A DNA stretch of 18,403 nucleotides from Euperipatoides rowelli (lineage: Eukaryota > Onychophora > Udeonychophora > Euonychophora > Peripatopsidae). Positions 1 to 9,500 of this stretch are shown here, piece after piece. Under the pieces are notes generated by a model. The model was not told the DNA's origin. It did no database searches and worked only from the letters and a program-made list of their open reading frames with translations. Numbering within the stretch: the first letter of the stretch is position 1; every line of letters starts with the position of its first letter. A program made the position numbers and the translations under genes. Location: assembly GCA_003024985.2 (NCBI GenBank), contig PXIH01S0020013.1; one strand, 5' to 3'.

Positions 1-29
1 CCACCAGTAGGTTTAGAGGTAGACCTCAA

Positions 30-77
30 TAGGGTTAATGAATTCCATTCTACTTTGAATGGAATTCATTAACCCTA
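30..77. repeat. 21-bp perfect inverted repeat (hairpin) with TTAACCCT ends
   Basis: The left arm (30-50) and right arm (57-77) are exact reverse complements around a 6-base loop (TACTTT). Each arm carries TTAACCCT at its outer end, pointing in opposite directions, and GAATTC in its middle. TTAA followed by CCC is how piggyBac-type elements begin, so this could be two element ends facing apart across a short spacer, or simply the stem of a small foldback element. A shorter palindrome, GAGGT-AG-ACCTC, lies just upstream at 16-27. The inverted repeat is certain; its nature is not. Confidence 0.85.
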
Positions 78-169
78 GAGTTTGAATATTATTTTTGTTA
101 TATTTTGTTTTATTTCAGATAATTTGATTACGTGAGTTTTTAGTTTGAATAATATAGAATATATAACAA

Positions 170-330
170 TAATAATTTATTCAAAGCTTTAAGCACAAGG
201 CTTATACATATCAAGAAAACAATGTCAATTTACAAATAAAATACAAAACAGACACAACTACAATTACAAAAATCGAAACCAATGTACATGGTTATAAAAC
301 AAAAAATAAAAAAAATAGCAGAAACAGTCT
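170..330 (-). other. Possible 3' end of a minus-strand retroelement or transcript
   Basis: Read on the minus strand, this stretch ends in CTTTGAATAAA followed by an ATT/AAT-rich tail; the AATAAA corresponds to 176-181 on the plus strand. Insect non-LTR elements often end this way. A similar ending (CTTTGAATTAATAAATAATAA, plus strand) occurs in the insertion inside the LINE near 14700, so both may derive from one family. No coding sequence supports it, and a plain gene 3'UTR is equally possible. Confidence 0.2.
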
Positions 331-405
331 CTCCTTATTCCCTCCCCACCCCCTCCCTCCCCTTTTTTGCTCTTCCCCTCATTCCTCCCTCCCTTCCCTT
401 CTTTG
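331..405. repeat. Polypyrimidine tract; G-quadruplex motif on minus strand
   Basis: This is an almost pure C/T stretch in otherwise AT-rich DNA. The core at 340-362 contains five C-runs of 3 to 5 bases separated by single bases, so the minus strand has five G-runs with one-base loops, the strongest class of G-quadruplex motif. The plus strand could form an i-motif, and the whole tract could form triplex DNA. No gene is adjacent. Confidence 0.85.
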
Positions 406-1479
406 TAGTTTCTCTAAAATTTGCAAAATAAAAATATTTTATTAAGTTGAGTTGTTATTCCACGACAAACAATAGTCCTCATGCAATTTTTTACATATTT
501 ATATGAAAATGGTCTCACAGACCCAAGCGGGTACTTAAGTTCAATATTTTCAAGCGGGTACTCTAGGAAGAAGTTTTGATATTTCTTCGCTTAATAATAA
601 TAATATATCTATAATTTTCTTTGAATCAAAAGGTGTTTTAAACAATTGTATCCATCATAACTGTTATAAAATAGTGAACAAATAAGATTGAGTTACTTAT
701 ACAGTGGAACTTCTTTAATTCGAAACTGNATTAGAAACAAAGTGTCAAAAACCTTCAACTTTTTTTAAAATTCTTATTGAAAGGCGTGTACATGTCACGT
801 CCGTAACAAAAGAATGGCTGAATTATTATTTTTGGACTCAGTAATCATGTAGGAATCCACAAAAAAAAATCATTTGATTATAAAATGATCAAGCAACCTC
901 CATTGGATCACTTGAAAATGGATAGACCAAATTAAAAAAAAAAAATCAAACAGATTATTTTTAATTAATATTTTCGAAAATCACCAATAAAAAAATAAAA
1001 AGTCCAAAATTTCTTATATTAATCCTTATAGTGGCTTTTCTGTTTGACAGACATCTTTTTGTTTTGATTTTTAAAATCTCCATTAAATTTTGATTTTAAA
1101 AATAAGTTTATATGTTTTATATTTTTAAAAGGCCACCTTAAATTCAAAATTTGATAAATATGGTAGCCTATACAATTATCCCTGCATAAAATCAAATTTC
1201 ATTATTTATTTTATTAATAATATGCATTGATGGCCCAATTTGATAGCCAAATGCATTTTTGTATTGAATTTTGCTGTTCTTTATAGTAATAAACCCAGTA
1301 ATAATAAGTTATATGCAAAAAAATCATTAGATATTCATGTAAACCATTTTAAAATTATTTTTTCTAGGCTATATTATTTCTAATCGAAATTTAAAAAAAA
1401 AAAATAAGATTTTTGGTTTTTACTGTGGAGTGGTAGAATCCAAATTCTCTGAATTTAAGTGGAGTGGAAAGGGTTAATA

Positions 1480-4400
1480 TATCAAAATCAATGTTTTTGT
1501 AATCATAATAGGGTTCCGAATTATAGCTGAGAAAATCTTTACGGATTGAAGATGGAGGAGAAATGGTAAAGTTAATTATATTATGATTACTATAAGTTGA
1601 AATAGACTAAATTCATTTGAGATATTGATAAGTTTGTAGCCAAAGTGGTTTTCACTATGTAGATGTTTGAGTCTGCCAATTAATGTTAGGCAAATTAAAA
1701 TCACCAAGAAGAAAAAGTTATTGTATTTAGTTGAATTTTGCTTAAAGAAAAACAGGCCATTAGTGATCTTATATAAGAAAAGTGTGTTATTTCATCTGAG
1801 TTAGGAGGCTGGTATAAACAGCACATTAGGATAGTGCCAATAGGATCCAATGAGAATGATGACAGATAATTTCAGAGGGATGAGAAGGAATGTTAGGGGA
1901 GTCAAGGCAAAATTCGTCTTTGAAATAAATTATACCTCCTCCCTTTTTGTTAATTCTATCCTGTTTTATTGTATAATCATTTTGAATTTCATTATCCGAT
2001 GTAGTCATGATTCAGTAATGAAAAATAGATCGGGTTGATTATGAAGAAAAAATAATTTTAGTTCTAGTATCTTATTTTTTAGATTTAATATTACCGGTAG
2101 TATAAAAATATTTAAACATTTAGAGACTTTTGATTAGTTTATTATGACTATTTATGGATTGAGGTGAAACAGTGTTTAAAGAGACATTGTGTTACGTTTT
2201 TTAGATTAGAGTTGGTATAGCAGGTAGGCTATATTCCACATTTAAAATGGTATTGTAGATTTTATCAGAGTTTTTTCCCCCATATAAATTTAAGTGAGTT
2301 ACATCAGATTTAAATTCATTTATTATGGTGTATTTTGGATAAAAAATACATTATTATAGGAGTTAGATAATTCAATTTAATTATTTAGTAAATTAATTTC
2401 AATATTGAAATAATGAGTAGAGTGAAAATCCATTCTTGGAAGGAAAGGTATAATAAAGTTTGTAAACCAACTTTTATTAAAAAATTGAGCGAGATCATTG
2501 ATATTACCGAAACGAGTAACGATAAATGTCATTTGAGCCCGCGGTTAATAGCACACAGTCAATGAAGTTAAAACCAGTAATAATGGAAGTACAGGAGTTT
2601 AGAATATAATGCATAGTAGCACCCGGAAGCATAGAAGTAATAGAATTATTGAGATAGCTGTGAATAAAATAAGATAGGGTTCTATTGTCCGTAGAAATGA
2701 ATTTTCAAGTTTATATTAATAGAATTAATAAGATTAGAGTCAGATACTTCTTTGTTAGAGATCGTGGAATTATTATTTTTATTGATAGCTGTATTATAGG
2801 AAAATTGCTTATTTATAAAAATGATGTGCATTAAGGAATTCCATTGAGACGGTGTTAGAATCATTTAAATTTAAGCCAGCGCAGTTATCTAAGTGGAGAC
2901 CAAGAGATCGGAGAAAAGAATTCAAAGATATCTCCAGATTAGATTCTATCCTAAAGCCCCAAAATAAAGTTGTCTGTCGATTAATGAATTAGATTTTCTT
3001 CAGAAATATCTTGAGATCACTAGCATCTACATCCCATATTGTATCTAAGCAACCTATAGTAGAAGTTAATACATTCAGACAATATATCTTTTATTATTTT
3101 ATCGTTATGGAGGATTTGACTATCTGAGTTGGATCAGGGTTTGGTTTGATTCCGGCACAATTGAGTATTATTACAATGCTAAATACATTATTTTCCCGAT
3201 GAGAAAAACAAATTTGAATAAAGCAACAAATTATTGCTCTCCAGTTGAGATCAGGAATAATGTAATAGATTACCGTAAATTATTTAGCATGTGGATTAAT
3301 TAACCAACTTATCCAAGCGGGTATATATCCAGGCGATCAGTTGATTAGTGTAGGCCTACCAAAAATTTGATGAGATAAATGCACAATATAACAGAGAAGG
3401 ATAATCCAGTCTTCAAAAATTCCAAGCTCCCTGTTAACATTATCAATAAAACCACACAGAAGATTGAAAATGACACCGTCACTTCTATCTATACAAATTA
3501 TTATGAGGTTTATTTCAAATGAAATATGATACAAATGACATCATATCCAGTTAAAAACTGAGATGGACCTCTAGCCCCTGAGGATATGAGATCCATTTAC
3601 AAGTTTAACAATAAAGTTTCAATAAAATGAATTTAAAAACATTATTTAAAATTACGTAATTGATTCATTTAATCTGGAAATCATCCTGGGAATCGTTGAG
3701 CTGGCAAATCTTTGTGTCCTTATGTACGAGATGAAATGTTTATTAGAGTTCCTGGTTTGATAGCTAGAATGATCCCGCCTTGTAGGTGGTAAATATTGTG
3801 GGAATTGCCTGAGAAACTTATGTGAATAAACTGTTATTATGAGCACATTTATCTTAAATTTATTATTGACAGAACAAGTGACAATCCTGTCAATACAGTA
3901 CCTTCCAGCAAAGAGGGAGTATTTAAAAAATCATTAGTTTTATATTTTTAAATTATCAACGTAAATTTGTACAGTATATTTATTAAAACCAATTTTTTTC
4001 AAATTCATGAATATAAATATTAAATGCTCTACAAAGTGTTAAAATATTTATTACATCACAGTATCCTGAATCATTCATATTGTTTATATAGTGTGAAACT
4101 GAATTAAGTTACAAATAAACTTCTGTCGCAATTGTTACTAGGAAATTGTAGTTGATAGTTTTATCCCAGCTTTGTATGTACTATACGATAGCCAAAGTGA
4201 AAATGGGTAAATCCCCTTTCATGGCTAATAATGTTGACAGTTAAAAACTCTACAAAGACCGACAGACTACTGAACCTCCGAGTCGTTATAAAAAAAGCTG
4301 GAAAAAAATCAATAGTATAAAACCTCTAAGCATATTAAAACTACCAATCACACATTTTTTACGAATAGCTAGTGAAAATAAAAAAATAAAAATGAGTGAA

Positions 4401-5159
4401 TCGGCTTACCAGTCCATGACAAGCCTTCTTAGTTTAGTTTATTCAAGTTAACTTATTTTTAACATACTGTAGTTGGATAAATCTACGCTTACTGTATATT
4501 ACAAAACAAAAATTCAAAATCATCATGATACTTAAAAGCCAATGTAAATAGGACACGTTCGAATGTTTTCAGAATCACGTGGCGTGAGTTTGCTGGCTTT
4601 AGGCCCAATCTCCAAAAATTGCGCAAATTGGAATATTTACTTAAATACGAACTCAATTACAGCTAATTTAAATTAATAATATTAAACATTAAAACTGTTG
4701 TTAGATTTAATAAATAAAAACATAAATTAAAAAATATTCCCTAGACAGCTGATCGTTTATGATTATCTTTAGGATATTTTATTAAAAGCTTTCTTTACTA
4801 GCCTACAAAGACAGAATTAAAACACAACTGATAAGACTACAACAAATCAGCATTACTATATTAATGATTAATACTAAGTGAATAATAAACATTAAAAAAA
4901 ATAGTTGTTTTATAAAAATAAAATGGAGACAATGACCAGACAAAATTGAAAACATTAAAACAATAAGAAAAAGTAGATTTCCTTTACACAACACCATTTG
5001 AAGCTTACAAACTAAATGATAAATGTAAAATTATAATAAATGTACTTCCTTACTTTTGTACTTCTGCCATTTAGATATATTTTTTTCGGAAAATTAAATG
5101 GTCACGAAAAATAAGTTTACGTTTACGAGATCTACTTCTTAAAATGGCTAAATAACGCA
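1480..5159. other. Gene-poor AT-rich region
   Basis: No convincing gene was seen on either strand. Open frames here reach only about 60 codons and are low-complexity or lack recognisable motifs. Part of it (about 2870-3600) may be an old minus-strand retroelement, listed separately. TCATATCC and GGATATGA form an 8-bp inverted repeat near 3540-3590. An isolated E-box (CACGTG) lies near 4575. Otherwise it looks like ordinary intergenic sequence. Confidence 0.6.
2870..3600 (-). mobile_element. Possible very decayed LINE 5' coding region
   Basis: Around 3120-3180 the minus strand reads LNCAGIKPNPDPTQ. This resembles the GDIExNPGP-type segment found just before the endonuclease domain in many non-LTR retrotransposons. 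About 40 residues later, LDTIWDVDASDLKIF is loosely reminiscent of the start of an endonuclease domain. Stops and frame changes surround both, and no catalytic residues can be identified. The resemblance is short and could be chance. Confidence 0.2.
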
Positions 5160-5363
5160 TAAGGGCACGTGTGATGACGTAACTCGCGATTATACTCCGT
5201 AGTTAAATTTTTATCTAATACATTTAAGTAGTTTGTACTATATTATTTTATATCATAAATATTTTATGTAGAATTTTTTAATTATAACAGAATAGCTTTA
5301 GATTAACAGTTTTCACAAAATGGATGATGTCATCAAACTATGTCAAGATGGCGGGTATTAGAG
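5160..5363 (+). promoter_or_regulatory. Candidate TATA-less housekeeping promoter and first exon
   Basis: Within 200 bases, in otherwise AT-rich DNA, lie CACGTG (E-box, 5166-5171), TGACGTAA (CRE/ATF type, 5175-5182), TCGCGA (5184-5189) and AAGATGGCGG (YY1/pleiohomeotic type, 5345-5354). The last is typically found at or just after transcription starts. It is followed directly by GAG|GTGAGT, a perfect splice donor with GT at 5364-5365. A first exon ending at 5363 is therefore likely. Two ATGs (5321, 5324) open a short frame continuing through the ATG of the YY1 site. Joined to the acceptor at 5931 it would soon meet a stop, so it would act as leader or a short upstream ORF. It lies about 0.5 kb before the Nipped-B copy and could drive it. 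Bidirectional activity is possible. Confidence 0.5.
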
Positions 5364-5365
5364 GT

Positions 5366-5824
5366 GAGTTTCTGAAACATTTAAAAACACATTTGCATTA
5401 TTATTTATCTCCTAGAAGTGTTTACCTTAATTTTTTTGAACAACAGATATGATTTTTTAAATACAGTATTTCTTTATTAATCAAAACAATAATTAAATAA
5501 GCTGCTAGCTGCTAAAATTCCTTTTAAAAATTGGTTTCAATAATATTGTGATTGAACTTGTTAAAAAGAAAAAAAAATTCGATAGGCTAATGCATGGTCA
5601 TTGTTATGTTATTACCATGGAGTCTAAACTCGTTATAAAGAAATCCAGCATAAAAAGAACTTGAATTTATGCCCCAATAAACAATCCTATATAGATTTTC
5701 ACAGGATACAACAAATAACTGGGCGCGTTTCTTTGTTGATTTGGTTATGTATTCATAAAAAATTTAACATTGTCGTAATTTTTATATATAATTTTAGATC
5801 ACTTCTTAAATTTATAGCATTAAA
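5366..5824 (+). other. AT-rich stretch between candidate exon 1 and the Nipped-B remnant
   Basis: This would be intron if the donor at 5364 is used. A frame of about 60 codons at 5661-5843 has no recognisable motif and overlaps the start of the decayed N-terminus; I do not regard it as a gene. Possible splice acceptors downstream are TTCTTCCACAG ending at 5931, TTTCTATTCAG ending at 6309 and TTTTTTATAG ending at 6330. Confidence 0.4.
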
Positions 5825-6150
5825 GAATGACTTGAAAAGATAACATTTTTTAACCTTGAAAAATAGTGCAAAGTTATCTCTTCTCTATCTTATACCCAAA
5901 CTGTGGGTAATAAAAGTTATTTCTTCCACAGGTTGCAGAAGCTTATCAGTTTATCATCACTAAAGACGATTATAGTTTTTCTCAGCTAATTACTGCTTTA
6001 AAATCAAACACGCACAGATCATCTAGAGTTGAAAGATGGTTCCCCTGGGGATTCAGTCAAATAAAATATTCCAGACATAGCCTACTTAAGGCTATATTAG
6101 CCGAAATTTCTACATTTAAAAATAACAAGATTATGTTCATCAAATAGGCA
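5825..6150 (+). pseudogene. Decayed N-terminal (MAU2-binding) part of Nipped-B
   Basis: Pieces of the conserved NIPBL/Nipped-B N-terminus appear in order but in changing frames. NKSYFFH (from 5909, frame 2) matches the family's NKSLLFH-type segment. VAEAYQFIITK...SQLITALKSN (5932-6013, frame 1) matches IAEEVSCLLSRRDENLVSQLAHGLNQ. TDHLELKDGSPGDSVK (6014-6061, frame 2) matches STEHIELKDN and runs into TAA at 6062-6064. LLKAILAEISTFK (from 6082, frame 1) matches VLLQTLLSRNPNIFR. That makes three frame changes and one stop in under 200 bases. Further 5', from about 5827, ATAACA...ACCTTG may be a remnant of the PITTLAGIASLTDLL start, but this is weak. In the family this segment threads through the MAU2/Scc4 partner. 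It cannot be translated as one protein here. Assembly indels are an alternative, though the next 5.6 kb contains none. Confidence 0.8.
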
Positions 6151-6505
6151 TTGATCAAGTTTTTAGTATTTATCTATATGTACCAGATTCTGTAATTAAC
6201 TCGTCAAATCATTGTTGGCAAAGGATAGTTGTTTTTATCCACAAAATATTTTTTTCCATGGAAGTCCACAATATCTTCATTACTGTAGTTCTACAGGTTT
6301 TCTATTCAGGGCAGTCCATATTTTTTATAGCATCAGAAGCCTGTACCAACAGTTTCATCACTAGCAGCAGTATTGGTAGCTTCCAATCTTCTAAATCAAT
6401 CAGAAAAAAATGCTATTATAAACTTCAAGGAATAAACAACATTAATTAGAGAATTTTTCCCTTCACCCTATGAAAAGGCCTATTCATTAATTAACAATAT
6501 AATCA
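6151..6505 (+). pseudogene. Unrecognised link between N-terminal remnant and intact ORF
   Basis: By position this should derive from the poorly conserved, disordered N-terminal third of Nipped-B. Short peptide-like stretches can be read (for example PVPTVSSLAAVLVASNLL from about 6343 and SPYEKAYSLINNIINGQLQM before 6530), in a frame one base off the downstream ORF and broken by TAA near 6431. No family motif is recognisable, so assignment rests on position alone. A 63-codon frame at 6258-6449 overlaps it in another frame and has no recognisable motif. If the locus is transcribed this is 5' leader. Confidence 0.35.
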
Positions 6506-9500
6506 ATGGACAATTACAAATGCCCTCTCCAGAGTCAATTCAATCTTCATCTCGGAGGCATTAGCTATAAGTATAGCTGCATAGACAAGATAAAGATTAC
6601 AGAATCTTCAAATAATTTATTTTCTCAGATTGCAGTTCCACTTAACGGATCTACATTGTCTTCGTCAAAAAGGAAAATAATGGATCGGGCTTCATCCACC
6701 AAACTTCCATTAAATGGTAAATCATTCAAAAAAAAATCACCAACAATGATACCGAAACAGGTAGATTTATTGTGTAATGCTGAACCTGTCGTAGTCTTGA
6801 AAGTGCTTACTCCTGAGGAACAGGCACTTGCGCAAAGGAGTGTTTCAGCTTTTAAAGCTAGAATACCAAATAGCACGGAAGGTTGGAGTACTGATGATAG
6901 TAATCTTGAGGATAGGCTTTCTTTGAGGACGTTGCAAAAAAAGTCAAAAAGTAGATATAAAGATATTGATAGTGATGAAGATTTTGATCACTTTTCAAAT
7001 GCCTCAAATCGTAAAAACAAAAAATCTTCTAGAATATCTAGGCGGCAGGACTCTTCCAGTTCTGATTCTAGTTATGAAAAAGGTAAAAGTAAGAAACGTA
7101 GAATATCGGACAAAGACAGGCGGCCTCGAAAATTTTTTGAAGCTAGAAATTTTTCATCATCACAAAAAGAAAGAATAAAAAAACAAAAAAGGTATTCCAG
7201 TAGTTATCAGGAATCACCATATAGTGAAGATGACGAAAGTAGACCACCGACTCCTGTTGAAGATTTATTACCAAAGAATAAAGTAAGAAAGGATAAAAAA
7301 CCAAAAAAGACATATGATCATACAAATATTGAAGAACTCATGGAAACAGCTACATTTAAACGTTTTCATAATTCAATAGATACTGTTTTAGAAAGTGCCG
7401 AGGAATATAATCTTGCTGCAGAAGCAGATGAAGATGGTGAGGATGGGGAGATTGCTACTGAATCTGATGCCCTTATTCCTAAAATGCTTATTGCAGAAAT
7501 GGCTACTGAAGCAGCAAAGTTAAAATCTATGGAAGTTACTCGAAATGTTCCACATGGAAAACTTGTGAAATTAATTACATTATTAGAACGGAACATTAAA
7601 GATGGATCAAAATTACTGCCTAATTTAAACCAGGATGATGAAGATGAAGATGAAAGGAAAATATGGAAACAGCTGACTATGGAAAGAATTTCTAGGAGTA
7701 CAGATGCAGCTCTTACTGTAATGTATGTAATGACATCACCAGGTATGCCAAAGCAAGTGTATATAGAAGATGTTATTGAACGTGTTATTGCCTTTACAAA
7801 ATTTCATTTACAAAATAATATCTATCCTGAATTTGATCCTGTCTACAAAGTTGATCCTGAGAGCAAAGATGGTTACAGTGGTAGTATTAAATTAAAACGT
7901 GCACGAGCTGGGGCAGTCAAAGCAAAATCTATTATTTCCCTTTATAACAAATTGAGTAATATTGTAGGACTGTTGGCTGAATTACTTGAGATTCAGATAT
8001 TAACAGATACCACAGTTTTGCAGATATCAACTTTAGGAGTTCCCCCTTTTTTTGTTGAAAATGTTAGTGAGCTGCAACTGGGATCTCTACGTTTGGTTAC
8101 TTGTATTTTTTCAAGATACGAGAAACATAGACAATTAATTCTGGAAGATATATTTGCTTCTTTAGCTCGATTGCCAACCAGTAAGAGAAGTCTTCGGAAT
8201 TATCGTTTAAATTCTGAACAAAATATTCAGATGGTGACTGCATTAGTTTTGCAATTAATACAATGTGTCATCACATTACCTAAAATGGAAAAATTGGATC
8301 CTCCATCGCCACAGCCAATTTCAGATAAAGATAAAACTAAAGATAAAATTAAAAAAAAGGTGGATAAGGATGTTTTGATGGTGACATCATATGAAAATGC
8401 AATGAGAACAGCATTAAATTTTCTGTCTGTCTTTCTAAAGAAATGTGGTAGCAAGTCTGAAGAAGATTACCGACCTTTATTTGAAAATTTTATTCAAGAT
8501 CTGTTAACAACTGTAAATAAACCTGAATGGCCAGCATCTGAGTTAATTCTCAGTTTATTAGGGAGATTATTGGTACAAAATTTTAGTAACAAATCAATTG
8601 ACATGTCCTTGCGTGTAGCTTCTATTGATTATTTAGGTGTTGTTGCTGCAAGGTTACGGAAAGATGCAATATCCAGTCAGCTAGATCAAGAGTCCATTGA
8701 TGTGATTATAGAACAGGTTTCTTCATCTGAAGAAACAAAGGGGCGAAAATCTTCCAGTATTGAAGGTATCGATAAAACACAAATCTTACAACGAGCACTG
8801 CTCGATTATTTAGCATGTAATGCTCAAAATGATCCAGCGTTAGTATTTGCCAGGCAGTTTTACATTGCTCAATGGTTTCGTGATATAACAATTGAAGTAG
8901 AAAAAACAATAAAAAAACCAAACACAAAAAAAGATAAAGATCGAGATAAAGACCGAGGAGAAAAAGAACCAGATGAAAAGCTAGAAAGAAGTAGATCTCA
9001 TAGAGAAAGACATAGAAATAAGAATAAAGGCAAACATAAAGAAAAAGATTCATCAGAAGAAGATAGTGAAGATGAAGTTGATTGTACTGAAGATAATAAA
9101 ACAAGGGAAGCTTTAGAAAATGCAGAACGTAAAAAAGAATTTTTTCTGTCTATGATTAACCCGGATACTAAACTTAATATAAGGCAAAGTCAAAACAGAT
9201 TAGATTATGACAATGCTAGTTTAGTTGCAAGGTATCTTGCATCAAAACGGCCTTTTTCACAAAGTTTTGACATTTATTTATCACAAATTCTTCGGGTTTT
9301 GAATGAAACTGCAGTAGCAGTGCGAACGAAGGCAATGAAGTGCCTAACTAGTGTAGTTGAAGCAGATCCAGGCATTTTGGCGAGGGTTGATATGCAAAGT
9401 GGTGTACATGGCAGATTTCTAGATCAATCGACCAGTGTGCGGGAGGCAGCTGTAGAATTAGTTGGCAAATTTGTGCTGATCCGTCCAGAACTAACTCAGC

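Larger units (their letters stand above)
73..1473. mobile_element. Possible non-autonomous TTAA-flanked (piggyBac-like) element
   Basis: The stretch begins TTAA-CCCT (TTAA at 69-72) and ends AAAGGG-TTAA (TTAA at 1474-1477), giving the duplicated TTAA and CCCT/GGG termini expected of piggyBac-like transposons. Near the right end GTGGAGTGG is repeated at 1425-1433 and 1459-1467, separated by a small hairpin (AAATTC-TCT-GAATTT). At 511-562 there is GGTCT-CAC-AGACC followed by two copies of CAAGCGGGTACT. No transposase frame is present. Beyond CCCT the two termini do not match, so the pairing may be accidental in AT-rich DNA. The rest is AT-rich, with no coding region I can support. Confidence 0.25.

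Noticed and set aside
3337-3534. 65-codon minus-strand ORF
   Set aside because: No family resemblance; at most part of the decayed minus-strand element.
4803-4997. 64-codon minus-strand hydrophobic ORF
   Set aside because: Composition is almost only Leu, Ile, Val, Phe and Ser, as expected from translating AT-rich DNA; no start context or family resemblance.
5921-5932. TTCTTCCACAG|G as the ancestral splice acceptor of a coding exon starting VAEAYQ
   Set aside because: Reading across it in another frame gives NKSYFFHR, which continues the family's N-terminal sequence, so this was coding DNA. It may still act as a new acceptor, but it is not evidence of an original intron.
6258-6449. 63-codon ORF before the Nipped-B ORF as a separate gene
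   Set aside because: No recognisable motif, AT-rich composition, overlaps the degraded link region; expected by chance.
8706-9104. 132-codon minus-strand ORF opposite the Nipped-B coding region
   Set aside because: It mirrors the Lys/Glu-rich insert of Nipped-B, giving Leu/Phe/Tyr-rich nonsense. The other minus-strand frames at 9505-9873 and 11701-12102 have the same origin.
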